Assembly (NCBI GenBank): GCA_903844385.1
Contig: CAIMTJ010000033.1
Span: 1 to 64,000 of the forward strand
Reading direction: 5' to 3'
Source of the DNA: an uncultured Burkholderiales bacterium
GTDB lineage: Bacteria; Pseudomonadota; Gammaproteobacteria; Burkholderiales; Burkholderiaceae_C
DNA length: 64,000 nucleotides
Shown: piece by piece, positions 35,988 to 45,438 of the stretch
Layout of the letters: every line of letters begins with the position of its first letter
How positions within the stretch are numbered: position 1 is the first letter of the stretch
Made by a program: the position numbers and the translations under genes
The notes under the pieces: model-generated
What the model saw: only the letters and a program-made list of their open reading frames with translations
What the model was told of the DNA's origin: nothing
The model's database searches: none

Positions 35988-36701
35988 ATGACTTCTCCCC
36001 AAGTGATCGATTCCGCTCTCGAGGGCACGCCAGTCTCCGTCAAAATCAGACAGAGAATTGTGGCGGCCAAAAAACGCTTTCACGCCAACGACAATATTGC
36101 CGACTTCATTGAGCCCGGAGAGCTCGAGGCCTTGCTCGACGAGGTCGAGATCAAGATGCAAGGTGTCTTGGACAGCATGGTGATTGACACCGAGCACGAT
36201 CACAACACGCAAAACACCGCCCGACGCGTGGCCAAGATGTACTTGAAAGAGGTCTTTGGAGGGCGCTACTTCCCAGCCCCCGCCATCACGGAGTTCCCCA
36301 ATATAGAGCACTTGAATGAGCTCTTGATTGTGGGGCCCATCACCGTTCGCAGTGCGTGCAGTCACCACTTGTGTCCGGTCATGGGCAAAATCTGGATTGG
36401 CGTGTTGCCCAACGAGCACACCAACGTCATTGGTCTGTCCAAGTACGCCAGGCTTGCCGACTGGGTCATGTCGCGCCCGCAAATTCAAGAAGAAGCCGTG
36501 GTCCAACTCGCCGACCTCATTCAAGCCAAAACCCAACCCGATGGCATTGCATTGGTGATGCAAGCGAGTCACTTTTGCATGGGCTGGCGAGGGGTGAAAG
36601 ACGTTGAGAGCAAAATGATCAATTCCGTCATGCGTGGGGCTTTTTTGAAAGACCCCAATTTGCGCCGTGAATTTTTGGCCCTCATCCCACAAAAAGACTA
36701 A
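35988..36701 (+). CDS. folE: GTP cyclohydrolase I
   Basis: Converts GTP to 7,8-dihydroneopterin triphosphate, the first step of folate synthesis. Zinc ligands and active site appear in SACSHHLCPVMGKIWIG (about 121-137) and ASHFCMGWRGVKD (about 191-203); HDHNTQNTARRVAKMYLKEVF lies in the first third. Length 237 aa includes a short N-terminal extension. Its stop codon overlaps the ribosome-binding site of the BLUF gene. The gap from clsB (about 140 bases) shows no convincing promoter. Confidence 0.96.
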   Translation: MTSPQVIDSALEGTPVSVKIRQRIVAAKKRFHANDNIADFIEPGELEALLDEVEIKMQGVLDSMVIDTEHDHNTQNTARRVAKMYLKEVFGGRYFPAPAITEFPNIEHLNELLIVGPITVRSACSHHLCPVMGKIWIGVLPNEHTNVIGLSKYARLADWVMSRPQIQEEAVVQLADLIQAKTQPDGIALVMQASHFCMGWRGVKDVESKMINSVMRGAFLKDPNLRREFLALIPQKD

Positions 36702-36711
36702 GGAGCATCGC

Positions 36712-37137
36712 ATGCTGGTTCGTTTGGTTTATGTCAGTCGCAGCGTCAACCCCTTAGACGAGGCGAGCACCGAGTCCATTTTGGCGTCCGCCAAAGCCAA
36801 CAACGCCGCCCATGGCATCACCGGTATTTTGTGCCATGGTGGTGGGATTTACTTGCAAGCCCTGGAGGGGGGGCGTCAAGCCGTCAATGCCTTGTACACG
36901 CACTTGATTCGGGATGCGCGTCATGCCGATGTGGTGCTGCTGCATTACGAGGAAATCAAAGAGCGTCGTTACAGCGGCTGGTCCATGGGCCAGGTCAACT
37001 TGGCCAAGCTCAATGCCTCCTTGGTGCTGAAGTATTCGGAGACCAGCCAATTGGATCCCTATGCGGTCTCAGGGGACATCTCGCTCATTCTCTTGGAAGA
37101 GCTCATGGCGACGGCGGCCATCATGGGGCGCTCTTAG
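36712..37137 (+). CDS. BLUF-domain blue-light photoreceptor
   Basis: A 141-aa single-domain BLUF protein, binding FAD to sense blue light. The photocycle tyrosine is in the first strand (MLVRLVYVSRSV), the Asn in AKANNAAHGITGIL, and the Gln in GGIYLQALEGG. Trp and Met are in SGWSMGQV, equivalent to Trp104 and Met106 of AppA. The C-terminal 40 residues form a short helical cap; there is no effector domain, so it must signal by protein contact. The ribosome site AAGGAG (36700-36705) overlaps the folE stop, with 6 bases to the ATG, implying co-expression with folE. Confidence 0.93.
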   Translation: MLVRLVYVSRSVNPLDEASTESILASAKANNAAHGITGILCHGGGIYLQALEGGRQAVNALYTHLIRDARHADVVLLHYEEIKERRYSGWSMGQVNLAKLNASLVLKYSETSQLDPYAVSGDISLILLEELMATAAIMGRS

Positions 37138-37259
37138 GCCTTGGTTGACCACGCGAGCGCACAGTTGACATGAACGCTGCCCGGGACCCTCAAGAGGGGC
37201 GTGGACTATCCCGTGTGCGCCATGCTCACGATTGACCGCATCACCAGCGATTGACACCG

Positions 37260-38186
37260 ATGCTACTCACCCCGAGTGCCGCCAAGCGGCCTGTTGCCCA
37301 CGCCAGCCCCCATTCAGGTGCCGACTCTGGCGTGCTGTTGGGTGTTGACTTCACGTCAAGGCCGACCGCGCGCAAGCCCATTGTCATGGCCTGGGCGCAT
37401 TACAAATCAGGCGGGGTGGTGGTGCTCGAGCGGCTCACTCGAGCGCGAGATTTTGATGCCTTTGAGCGAGAACTTTGCGCTCACGAGGCCTACGTGGGGG
37501 GCTTTGATTTGCCATTTGGTTTGCCCAGAGAGCTGGTGCAGGAGCTGGGTTGGCCCACCGACTGGGGTGCTTGCATGAAGACCTTTGTCTCGCACAGCAG
37601 GCCAGAGCTCAGGGCGCTGTTCATGGCGTTTTGTGCCAAGCGAGCAGTGGGCTCGAAGTTCGCCCATCGGGCCACCGACTTTTGTGCCGACTCAAGCTCC
37701 TCCATGAAGTGGGTCAATCCACCCGTGGCCTACATGATGCATGCGGGGGTGCCCATTTTGCTGCGCGCGGGACTCAGTTTGGTGGGTTTGCACTCGGGGG
37801 ATCCCCAACGACTGGCCTTGGAAGCTTATCCTGGCCTTTTGGCCAAGGAGGCGATCGGTTCGAGAAGCTATAAAAGTGATGAACGCGCCAAACAAACGCC
37901 AGAGCGTCTCATTGCTCGAAAAGACATTGTGCACGCTTTGGAGCTGGGACTCACGCGCTTGAAGTTGCGCATCAAGCTCACCCACGCACAACGCGAGGAA
38001 CTCATTGAGGAGCCTCAAGGCGACGCTTTGGATGCGGTGCTGTGCGCGGTGCAAGCGGCCTGGGGCCATGAAGCGCGGCTCAAGGGCTCGGCGCTTTTGG
38101 GATTGCCCAACAACATGGACGCGTTGGAGGGCTGGATTGTGAGCGCCATGCCCGGCCAAAAACCAAGAGCCAACACGCCGCTTTAG
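37260..38186 (+). CDS. DUF429 domain protein
   Basis: A 308-aa DUF429 protein with an RNase H-like fold expected for the family: LLGVDFTSRPTARKPIVMAW near residues 25-45, GGFDLPFGLPRELV near 85, LALEAYPGLLAKEAIG and KDIVHALELG, then GDALDAVLCAVQAAW. The acidic residues in GVDF, FDLP and DALDA fit a nuclease-like site, but function is unknown. ATG at 37260 is used; TTG at 37251 would add 3 residues. It converges with the ThiF-type gene. Confidence 0.85.
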   Translation: MLLTPSAAKRPVAHASPHSGADSGVLLGVDFTSRPTARKPIVMAWAHYKSGGVVVLERLTRARDFDAFERELCAHEAYVGGFDLPFGLPRELVQELGWPTDWGACMKTFVSHSRPELRALFMAFCAKRAVGSKFAHRATDFCADSSSSMKWVNPPVAYMMHAGVPILLRAGLSLVGLHSGDPQRLALEAYPGLLAKEAIGSRSYKSDERAKQTPERLIARKDIVHALELGLTRLKLRIKLTHAQREELIEEPQGDALDAVLCAVQAAWGHEARLKGSALLGLPNNMDALEGWIVSAMPGQKPRANTPL

Positions 38187-38222
38187 ACACGCAGGCCAGG
38201 GCCGCCCTGTGGCGGGTGCGGC

Positions 38223-39020
38223 TCAGGCAAAAGGCGAACACACCGCGCAGTTGGCCTGGCGCTTCATGCGCATCTCGCTCAAGCGCAGGTCTTTGGCGCT
38301 GAGCATCAAGAGTCGACCCACCAGAGTTTGGCCTTGCAGCCCCATGAGCTTCAAGGCCTCCAGGGCTTGCAGGGCACCAATCACACCCACCAACGGGGCC
38401 AACACCCCCATGCTCGCGCAGCTGACTTCTTGCGGGGCAGGCTCAGGGGGGAAGAGGCAGGCGTAGCAAGGACTGTCTTGTGTCCTGGGGTCAAACACGG
38501 TGATTTGCGCATCCATCCCGATCGCGCCAGCACTCACCCAGGGAATGGCTCGGGCGAGGCAAGCGCGGTTGAGCATGTGGCGAGTTGCAAAGTTGTCCAC
38601 CGCATCGATCACCACATCCACGCCCTCAAGCCACCGGTTGAGCGTTTGCGGTGTGGCACGCTCCGCATGGACATCGATGGTGATATCGGGGTTCAACGCG
38701 AGCAGTTGCGCTTTGGCCGAGTCGACCTTGCTGTGTCCTATGCGAGCGGTGGTGTGCACGATTTGACGCTGCAAATTGGTGAGCTCCACGTGGTCAAAAT
38801 CCACCAGCGTCAAGTGGCCCACGCCAGAAGACGCCAGGTACATGGCTGCCGGTGAGCCCAAGCCACCCAGCCCCAAGATCAAGACGTGCGAGCGCAGAAA
38901 TTGCGTTTGACCCTCAATGCCAATGTCGGGCAGCAAGATGTGACGCGAGTAGCGCAGCAACTGCTCGTCGCTCATTGGCGTCTCGGCACTCTCGAGATGA
39001 TCGGGGCTTTTTGGGCTCAT
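38223..39020 (-). CDS. ThiF/MoeB/HesA family adenylyltransferase (E1-like)
   Basis: Activates the C-terminus of a ubiquitin-like sulfur carrier (MoaD or ThiS type) by adenylation. The nucleotide loop is LGLGGLGSPAAMYLASSGVG (about residues 50-68), with DFDHVELTNLQRQ after it. Zinc pairs CYAC (about 190) and CAVC near the C-terminus are intact. No rhodanese domain is fused. Start: ATG at 39020 or ATG at 38975 (MSDEQLLRYSRHILL, the classical start). It follows ctpA in the same direction, 33 bases or so downstream; no sulfur carrier gene is next to it, so MoeB and ThiF cannot be told apart. Confidence 0.9.
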   Translation of the reverse strand: MSPKSPDHLESAETPMSDEQLLRYSRHILLPDIGIEGQTQFLRSHVLILGLGGLGSPAAMYLASSGVGHLTLVDFDHVELTNLQRQIVHTTARIGHSKVDSAKAQLLALNPDITIDVHAERATPQTLNRWLEGVDVVIDAVDNFATRHMLNRACLARAIPWVSAGAIGMDAQITVFDPRTQDSPCYACLFPPEPAPQEVSCASMGVLAPLVGVIGALQALEALKLMGLQGQTLVGRLLMLSAKDLRLSEMRMKRQANCAVCSPFA

Positions 39021-39053
39021 GGGACTGACGGCGCTCAAAGCGACAGGCGCCCC

Positions 39054-40508
39054 TCACTTGTCCGCGTCAGGGGCGGGCGTTGTGCGCTCAGTTTGGGTTT
39101 TGCTCGCGATCACGTCCAAGCCCTTGAGGCGGTTCAAGGCTTGCTGGAGTTGGAAGTCTTTGTCCGAGCCGTATTCGGGAGCGCGCCGCTCGGCAACGGG
39201 TTTCTTGGACTCTTCTTCGAGACGTTTTAAGGCCTCTTCGCGGGCTTTTTCACGCTCAGGATCTTTGATCTCGCCGCCTTGCCCACTGGTCAAGTGCTTG
39301 TCCAAATCGGCCTCTCTTGTTCTGAGCACCGCATAGGGTGAGCCCTCGGGGGTCTCGTCGACCATGACGTCGGGCAAGATGCCTTTGGCTTGAATGGAGC
39401 GTCCACTGGGGGTGTAGTAGCGTGCGGTGGTGATTTTGAGCGCCGTGTCCGGGCCGAGTTGGCGCACCGTTTGAACCGAGCCCTTGCCAAAGGTTTGGGA
39501 GCCCAGGAGTGTGGCACGGTGGTGGTCTTGCAGCGCACCGGCCACGATTTCGCTCGCAGACGCCGAGCCTTCATTGACCAACACCACCATTTTGATGGTT
39601 TTATAGATGCCGCGGGTCTTTTGAGTGAGTTCGGCAATGGGGTCGTTGGATGCGTGGCGCTGGTAAAACTCAGGGGCGGCTTTGTAGACAAACTTGCTCT
39701 CAGCGATTTGCCCATTGGTTGAGACGATGGTCACGTTGTCGGGTAAAAACACCGCCGAGATGGCCACCGCCGCGTCGAGCAGACCGCCCGGGTCGTTTCT
39801 CAAGTCGAGCACCAAGCCTTTGAGATTGTGGTCTTCTTGATAGAGATCTTCGAGTTTTTTGACGACATCTTCAACGCTTCGGTCCTGGAACTGGATGAGT
39901 CTGAGCCAGGCGTAACCCGGTTCAATCAATTTGCCCTTGACACTTTGGGTTTTGATTTCTTCTCGGATGATGGTGACCGGGAAGGTTTTGTTCTCATCTT
40001 TACGGTAAATCGTGAGTGTGACTTTGGTATTGGGCTCACCACGCATGCGTTTGACCGCTTCGGTGAGGGTCAATCCCTTGACGTTGGTGTCGTCCACTTT
40101 GGTGATCAAGTCGCCGGATTTGAGCCCGGCGCGGTAGGCGGGTGAGCCCTCAATGGGGGAGACCACTTTGACCCAGCCATCTTCGGTGCTGATTTCAATG
40201 CCGACACCGACAAAGCGTCCTGTGGTGCCTTCACGGAATTCTTTGAAGCTTTTTTTGTCAAAATACTGTGAGTGCGGATCCAAGCTCGAGACCATTCCTG
40301 AGATGGCATCGGTGATGAGTTTTTTCTCGTCCACGGGCTCCACATAATCGCTCTTGATCATGCCAAAGACGGAGGAGAGCTGTTGCAACTCTTCCAAGGG
40401 CAAGGGCGACATATTGCCGCGCGCAATGCCTTCCAAGGAAATGGTGGTCAACGCTCCGGCCAAGGAGCCGATGGCCAACCAACCTGCGATTTTGAGTTTT
40501 TGACCCAT
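39054..40508 (-). CDS. ctpA: C-terminal processing peptidase (S41 family)
   Basis: Periplasmic serine protease of the Prc/CtpA family. It has an N-terminal signal or anchor segment (LKIAGWLAIGSLAGALTTISLEG), a PDZ domain (IEGSPAYRAGLKSGDLITKVDD) at about 110-180, and the S41 catalytic domain with Ser in NEGSASASEIVAGAL and Lys in FGKGSVQTVRQL. A charged Glu/Lys-rich C-terminus follows. The ATG at 40508 has AGAGG 5 bases upstream, giving 484 aa; the frame extends to 40580. It is downstream of gpmA in the same direction. Confidence 0.94.
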   Translation of the reverse strand: MGQKLKIAGWLAIGSLAGALTTISLEGIARGNMSPLPLEELQQLSSVFGMIKSDYVEPVDEKKLITDAISGMVSSLDPHSQYFDKKSFKEFREGTTGRFVGVGIEISTEDGWVKVVSPIEGSPAYRAGLKSGDLITKVDDTNVKGLTLTEAVKRMRGEPNTKVTLTIYRKDENKTFPVTIIREEIKTQSVKGKLIEPGYAWLRLIQFQDRSVEDVVKKLEDLYQEDHNLKGLVLDLRNDPGGLLDAAVAISAVFLPDNVTIVSTNGQIAESKFVYKAAPEFYQRHASNDPIAELTQKTRGIYKTIKMVVLVNEGSASASEIVAGALQDHHRATLLGSQTFGKGSVQTVRQLGPDTALKITTARYYTPSGRSIQAKGILPDVMVDETPEGSPYAVLRTREADLDKHLTSGQGGEIKDPEREKAREEALKRLEEESKKPVAERRAPEYGSDKDFQLQQALNRLKGLDVIASKTQTERTTPAPDADK

Positions 40509-40595
40509 GCTGCCTCTGGATTTTTGGATAAATGAGTGATTCATATGGCGCTCGATAGCGAGGACGGCCCTCGGGCACAAGCGCTCAACAGGCCC

Positions 40596-40625
40596 ATTAT
40601 CGTCTGATCAAGCGATTCTTCGCAA
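40596..40625 (-). promoter_or_regulatory. Candidate ctpA promoter
   Basis: On the minus strand, TTGCGA (40620-40625) and GATAAT (40596-40601) are 18 bases apart, about 90 bases before the ctpA start. GATAAT matches 5 of 6 positions of the -10 consensus. The rest of the gpmA-ctpA gap (40626-40773) is G/C-rich with an 8-bp direct repeat GCTTGCGA near 40712 and no gene. Confidence 0.4.
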
Positions 40626-40773
40626 TTGGGGGGATATTTTTAGATGTAAATGCCCGTAATGGGGCCTCTAGGACCTGGCCTGGCTGGGCCGGGCGCCAAG
40701 AGCGGCATCAGGCTTGCGAGCTTGCGACCCCGTGACCCCAACCCCGCAACCCCGCCGAGTGCTCTGGGTCTTC

Positions 40774-41469
40774 TCAGTTGGGCGTGAGGTAGTAGTGACG
40801 GATGGGTTTGAGTTGTGCATCGAGCTCATAAACCAAGGGCACCCCATTGGGGATATTGAGCTCAATGATGGCTTCGTCACTCATGTCGTCCAAGTACTTG
40901 ATGAGGGCTCGAATCGAATTGCCGTGCGCGACCAAGAGGGGCTTTTTACCCGCCAAAAGGGCCGGCGCAATCGATTCACGCCAAAACGGCAGCACCCGAG
41001 CCACGGTGTCTTGGAGGCACTCGGTCAAGGGGATGTCCTCGGGCTGCAAGCGCGCATAGCGAGGGTCACCACGCTCACAGCGAGGGTCTTGGGGTTCAAG
41101 GGCAGGGGGGGGGACGTCGTAGCTTCTGCGCCAGGCCAGGACTTGTGCGTCGCCGTATTGTTTGGCCGTCTCGGCTTTGTTGAGACCTTGTAAGGCGCCA
41201 TAATGGCGCTCATTCAAGCGATAGGACTGCACCACAGGCAGCCATGGGCGCTGCATGGCGTCAAGACAATGCCACAAGGTGTGGATGGCGCGCTGCAAGA
41301 CGCTGGTGTAGGCGAAGTCAAACTGGTAGCCTTGGTCCAATAAAATCTCCCCGCAACGCTTGGCTTGATCAACCCCCAAAGGGGTGAGGTCCACATCGGT
41401 CCAGCCGGTGAAGCGATTCTCTAAATTCCAAGTGGATTCGCCGTGTCGAATCAAAACGAGTTTGTACAT
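40774..41469 (-). CDS. gpmA: 2,3-bisphosphoglycerate-dependent phosphoglycerate mutase
   Basis: Interconverts 3- and 2-phosphoglycerate in glycolysis. The histidine-phosphatase start [20 protein letters not shown] carries the catalytic His; [17 protein letters not shown] and [16 protein letters not shown] complete the site. Length 231 aa is normal. The start at 41469 is the family start; the frame opens to 41517. It is divergent from the rhodanese gene. Confidence 0.96.
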   Translation of the reverse strand: MYKLVLIRHGESTWNLENRFTGWTDVDLTPLGVDQAKRCGEILLDQGYQFDFAYTSVLQRAIHTLWHCLDAMQRPWLPVVQSYRLNERHYGALQGLNKAETAKQYGDAQVLAWRRSYDVPPPALEPQDPRCERGDPRYARLQPEDIPLTECLQDTVARVLPFWRESIAPALLAGKKPLLVAHGNSIRALIKYLDDMSDEAIIELNIPNGVPLVYELDAQLKPIRHYYLTPN

Positions 41470-41576
41470 GGTCAATGGGTCCGGTCGATGGGGGGTTAAA
41501 AAAAGTTTTTCGCACAAAGGTCGGTATCGATTTTAGAATGCCAATGTCAGCGTATTGCTTCTTCAAAGGAAATGTT

Positions 41577-41987
41577 TTGAATTTTTTTACTGAAAATTGG
41601 ATGTTATTCGCCTTGGCCCTCGCTTCGGGCGCCATGCTGTTGATTCCCGTCTTTCAAGGGGCCATGCAATCGGGTTTATCGCCTGCTTTGGTGGTTCAGT
41701 TGATGAACAAAGAGCGGGGTGTGGTGGTGGACGTGCGCACATTGGCCGAGTACCAAGCCGAGCGCATTGCTGGGGCTTTTCACGTTGAACTCGCCGAGTT
41801 GGAGGCCAAACTGCCCCAGATCCACAAAAACAAGTCCCAGGCCTTGATTTTGGTGTGCGAGAGCGGTATGCGCTCGATCAAAGGCATGCAAGTGGCGAAA
41901 AAACTCGGCTACGAACAGGCCCATTCTTTGTCAGGTGGGATGAAAGCCTGGAAAGAGGCGACACTACCGACTCAAACACAGTCTTAA
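41577..41987 (+). CDS. Membrane-anchored rhodanese-like protein
   Basis: A 136-aa protein with an N-terminal membrane helix (NWMLFALALASGAMLLIPVF) and a single rhodanese domain. The active-site Cys is in LILVCESGMRS, with DVRTLAEYQAERIAGAFHV before and LSGGMKAWKEA after. The start is a TTG at 41577: AAAGGA (41565-41570) is 6 bases upstream, whereas more 5' in-frame starts lack a site and would put a polar stretch before the helix. The order rhodanese-grxC-secB-gpsA is conserved in betaproteobacteria. Confidence 0.9.
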   Translation: MNFFTENWMLFALALASGAMLLIPVFQGAMQSGLSPALVVQLMNKERGVVVDVRTLAEYQAERIAGAFHVELAELEAKLPQIHKNKSQALILVCESGMRSIKGMQVAKKLGYEQAHSLSGGMKAWKEATLPTQTQS

Positions 41988-42087
41988 AATCCCTCGATGC
42001 CTGGCTCGGGTCAACCCAGCCAGGCGCCTGAGCGTGGATTGTTCAGTGCCCGTCGAATCTTGATTTTTTTTGAGGAGCTCACCCCCC

Positions 42088-42345
42088 ATGCCCCCCGTCA
42101 AAATGTACACCACCGCCGTCTGCCCTTACTGCGTGCGGGCCAAGCAATTTTTAAAGTCCAAAGGGGTCGACTCCATCGAAGAGGTTCGTGTCGACTTGGA
42201 CCCCCAAGCGCGCGAGACCATGATGCAAACCACGGGGCGGCGCACGGTGCCACAAATCTTCATTGGTGAGACCCATGTGGGCGGCTGTGATGATTTGTTC
42301 GCGCTCGATGCGAGCGGTGGTTTGGCCCCCTTGTTGGCCGTCTGA
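42088..42345 (+). CDS. grxC: Dithiol glutaredoxin 3
   Basis: An 85-aa glutaredoxin with the active site CPYC (VKMYTTAVCPYCVRAKQFL), the cis-Pro segment RRTVPQIFIG and the GGCDDL glutathione-binding motif. The ATG at 42088 gives the usual length; GAGGAG is about 11 bases upstream. It lies between rhodanese and secB. The 286 bases to secB contain no clear gene. Confidence 0.95.
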   Translation: MPPVKMYTTAVCPYCVRAKQFLKSKGVDSIEEVRVDLDPQARETMMQTTGRRTVPQIFIGETHVGGCDDLFALDASGGLAPLLAV

Positions 42346-42631
42346 GTTTGCTCTCACCAAGCGACGGGTGGGGCTGGGTGAAGCCCCGGCCAGTCTTTTG
42401 GTGGCGGTGACTTTATTTCTGGGCCCTTAGTCACAGGGGTCTGGTCTTTGGGGGATAATCCAAGCCAACTCGGGATGCTCGAGATGCAAGCGCTCGCCTT
42501 TGGGGTGGGTCTTGCGTCAATCAGTGCAAGCCCGGCCATCTGTCATGCTGCCTCAACGAGGGTCTTGGGCCCTGGGTCTGTGGGTGGTGAGGGCGCATGG
42601 GCTTATTTTTTTTTAAAGCAGAGGAATTTTC

Positions 42632-43087
42632 ATGACCCCAGAGGCAACGCCCGTTTTTCAAATCCAGCGCATTTATTTAAAAGATATTTCGCTCGAACAA
42701 CCCAATTCCCCGGCCATCTTGCTCTCCCAAGAGCAGCCCACCGTGGACATCCAACTGCAAGTGGGCGCTGAAACGGTCAATGACGGGGTGTTTGAGATCA
42801 CGGTGACGGCCACGGTCACCACCAAAATCCAAGACAAGACGGTTTTTTTGGTGGAGGCCAAGCAAGCCGGTATCTTTGAAATTCGCAACGTCGCGCAAGA
42901 GCAACTCGGCGGCATTGTTGGGATTGCTTGTCCTCAAATGGTCTACCCCTATTTGCGTGGCAATGTGGCCGATGTCATTCAACGCGCTGGCTTTCCACCG
43001 GTTCATTTGGCTGAAATCAATTTCCAAGCGATGTATGAGCAGCAACAACAGGCTCAAGCCGCCACCCCACCCACACCCACCCAGTAA
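42632..43087 (+). CDS. secB: Protein-export chaperone SecB
   Basis: Tetrameric cytosolic chaperone that keeps precursors unfolded for SecA. Conserved stretches are [19 protein letters not shown] near the N-terminus, [16 protein letters not shown], and [32 protein letters not shown]. Length 151 aa is normal. It is followed by gpsA, the usual neighbour. Confidence 0.97.
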   Translation: MTPEATPVFQIQRIYLKDISLEQPNSPAILLSQEQPTVDIQLQVGAETVNDGVFEITVTATVTTKIQDKTVFLVEAKQAGIFEIRNVAQEQLGGIVGIACPQMVYPYLRGNVADVIQRAGFPPVHLAEINFQAMYEQQQQAQAATPPTPTQ

Positions 43088-43216
43088 ACACCGCTTGGCC
43101 GTGCAAGCTGGGCCCGCCCAGGTGAGCACCAGCAACGGCGCTGTGCTCGGCGTGGTTGCGCTTGGGTTGTTGCGCCGTGAGCGCCGCGGGGCTTGCCAAC
43201 ACCTCAAGGATGCGCG

Positions 43217-44284
43217 ATGAATGTGGCGATTTTGGGCTCAGGAGCGTGGGGCACGGCCTTGGGCATTGCCTTGAGCCAACAGGTCGCCTCCCAAAGCACC
43301 CGCCCCCTTGCCGATTCGAGCCCTTTGAGCGCCTCGAGTGTGACGCTTTGGTCTCGCGATGCGCAGTGGCTGCGCCAGGCTATTGAGCTTCGATCCAACG
43401 CCCGCTACTTGCCCGGCATTGTTTTTCCAGCGCCATTGCAACTCAGTGCACAACCCTTGGCTCAGTGGTTGGGCCAGGCCGACTTGGTGGTGCTTGCCAC
43501 CCCCACGGCAGCACTTCGGGAGATGCTGCTGCAAGTGCGTTCGCACGTCTCGCGCGCCCCCGTCATTTGGCTTTGCAAAGGGTTTGAATCCCCACAGCCC
43601 ACCGCCTTGGAGTCCCATCCCGTGGGGCTCTTGCCCCACGAGGTCCAAGCACTGGTCGCACCCGAGCTGCGTTGTGGCGTTCTCTCGGGTCCGAGTTTTG
43701 CCAAAGAGGTGGCATTGGGGCAACCCACGGCCTTGGTGGCTGCGTCTCCTCACCGAGACGTCACAAAAGCCATGGTGCAGGCCTTTCACGGGCCACACAT
43801 GCGCATTTACGCCAATGACGACTGGGTGGGAGTGGAGGTGGGTGGAGCCGTTAAAAACGTGATGGCCATTGCCACCGGCATTTGCGATGGACTGCACCTG
43901 GGGCTCAACGCCCGAGCGGCCTTGATCACCCGTGGTTTGGCCGAGATGACGCGCTTGGCGATTCCCTTGGGCGGGGTGGCCGAGACTTTGATGGGCTTGA
44001 GTGGTTTGGGCGACTTGGTGCTCACCGCCACGGGGGACTTGTCGCGAAACCGACGGGTTGGCCTCTTGCTTGCGCAGGGGCAAAACTTAACGCAAATCAT
44101 GGCCGAATTGGGTCATGTGGCCGAAGGGGTCTACAGTGCCAAAACCGTGCTCGAGCGAGCGCAGGCGTTGAAGATCGACATGCCCATCACGCAGATGGTG
44201 ATCTCCATTTTGGAGGGCAAGGTCTCGGCGCAAGAAGCCATGCAACGCTTGATGTCCAGGCAATCCAAGAGCGAGTCGATTTAG
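43217..44284 (+). CDS. gpsA: Glycerol-3-phosphate dehydrogenase (NAD(P)+)
   Basis: Makes sn-glycerol-3-phosphate for phospholipids. The Rossmann motif [19 protein letters not shown] opens the protein; [33 protein letters not shown] and [20 protein letters not shown] are family hallmarks. Length 355 aa is slightly above average because of a Ser/Thr-rich insertion near residues 18-38. The ATG at 43217 has AAGGA 6 bases upstream. It converges with scpA; a GGGCT-TTGC-AGCCC stem lies just after the stop. Confidence 0.95.
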   Translation: MNVAILGSGAWGTALGIALSQQVASQSTRPLADSSPLSASSVTLWSRDAQWLRQAIELRSNARYLPGIVFPAPLQLSAQPLAQWLGQADLVVLATPTAALREMLLQVRSHVSRAPVIWLCKGFESPQPTALESHPVGLLPHEVQALVAPELRCGVLSGPSFAKEVALGQPTALVAASPHRDVTKAMVQAFHGPHMRIYANDDWVGVEVGGAVKNVMAIATGICDGLHLGLNARAALITRGLAEMTRLAIPLGGVAETLMGLSGLGDLVLTATGDLSRNRRVGLLLAQGQNLTQIMAELGHVAEGVYSAKTVLERAQALKIDMPITQMVISILEGKVSAQEAMQRLMSRQSKSESI

Positions 44285-44320
44285 GGCTTTGCAGCCCCCT
44301 CCCCGAAGGGACTAGCCAGT

Positions 44321-45370
44321 TCAGTGCACGCTCGTGTAAGCGAGTCGAACGTAAATGGGGGCGTAGACCTCGCCTTGGGTGATCTCCACGAGCATTTCTT
44401 TGGCCAGTTCCAGCAAAGCGACAAAGGTCACCACCAAGACACTGGTGCCTTGGTGGACGTCAAAGAGGGACTCGAACTCAACAAACCGTTGACCTTGAAG
44501 TTTTCTCAGCACCATGCTCATGTGCTCGCGCACGGACAGTTCAGCGCGAGAGATCTTGTGGTGTTGGACCCACTTGGCGCGCTTTAGGATGTCACTCCAG
44601 GCTTGTTGCAAGTCCGGGGCATGCACTTGGGGCAAACGCACATGCAACGACTGCTCAATAAAGACTTGCGCTTTGAGGAAGTCTCGGCCCAATTGGGGCA
44701 GCTCATTGATGTGAGCCGCAGCGAGTTTCATCTTTTCATACTCGAGCAGCCTTCTCACCAACTCGGCTCTGGGGTCTTGGACTTCCTGGGCCTCATTGCT
44801 GCGCTTCGGGGGCAAAAGCATTCTGGATTTGATCTCGATGAGCATGGCGGCCATGAGCAAGTACTCGGCAGCCAGTTCTAAATTGCGCTGCCGTATTTCT
44901 TCAACATAACTCAGGTACTGGTGCGTGAGCGCCGCCATGGGAATGTCCAGGATGTTGAAATTTTGCTTGCGAATCAAATAAAGGAGCAAATCCAACGGAC
45001 CCTCAAAGGCCTCCAAAAACACCTCCAAGGCGTCAGGCGGGATGTAGAGATCTTGAGGCAGCGAGAACAGGGGCTCTCCGTAGAGCTTGGCCAAAGCGAC
45101 TTGGTCGACCACCTCGGGCATTTGGTCTTGCGCCAATTGAGAGGGGTTGTCCAGCGCACTCACCAAGCCGCGCTCAAAATCGTCCTTGGCAAGGGTTTCG
45201 TGGCCCCAGGCCGCTTTATCGAGCGTTGGGTCTGCCGGCGTTTGCGCACCACTCGCGATAGACGGCGCATCAGCCCCGGGTGAGCCGTCTCGCCCGGCCA
45301 AGTCACCCGGGTGCTGGCCGCCTTCGTGCCCGGTAGGCCGAGAAGGGTGGGTGTCAGAGGGTGTTGTCAT
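44321..45370 (-). CDS. scpA: Segregation and condensation protein A
   Basis: Kleisin subunit of the SMC-ScpAB condensin. The typical ScpA core begins near residue 105 (LEAFEGPLDLLLYLIRKQNFNILDIPMAALTHQYL), with AAEYLLMAAMLIEIKSRMLLP after it and a winged-helix C-terminus. Residues 1-100 form a polar, low-similarity N-terminal extension. Length 349 aa against about 250-290 for the family. scpB is not in the window. It follows the DUF3460 gene on the minus strand. Confidence 0.93.
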   Translation of the reverse strand: MTTPSDTHPSRPTGHEGGQHPGDLAGRDGSPGADAPSIASGAQTPADPTLDKAAWGHETLAKDDFERGLVSALDNPSQLAQDQMPEVVDQVALAKLYGEPLFSLPQDLYIPPDALEVFLEAFEGPLDLLLYLIRKQNFNILDIPMAALTHQYLSYVEEIRQRNLELAAEYLLMAAMLIEIKSRMLLPPKRSNEAQEVQDPRAELVRRLLEYEKMKLAAAHINELPQLGRDFLKAQVFIEQSLHVRLPQVHAPDLQQAWSDILKRAKWVQHHKISRAELSVREHMSMVLRKLQGQRFVEFESLFDVHQGTSVLVVTFVALLELAKEMLVEITQGEVYAPIYVRLAYTSVH

Positions 45371-45438
45371 GGCAAGAGCTGGAAAAAGGCGCGGGTTGCG
45401 GTGGGCGTTTTCAAGTCGTCTAAGCGAGGCGAGCGTCT

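Noticed and set aside
35961-36713. 250-codon minus-strand frame covering folE
   Set aside because: It is the antisense shadow of folE, which has all active-site motifs; the translation has no recognisable domain.
40640-40662. Terminator of gpmA
   Set aside because: Only a 4-bp GCCC/GGGC stem with a poor T tract could be drawn; too weak to list.
43238-44083. 281-codon minus-strand frame opposite gpsA
   Set aside because: Antisense shadow of gpsA; composition (His/Gln-rich) is typical of reverse frames of G+C-rich genes.
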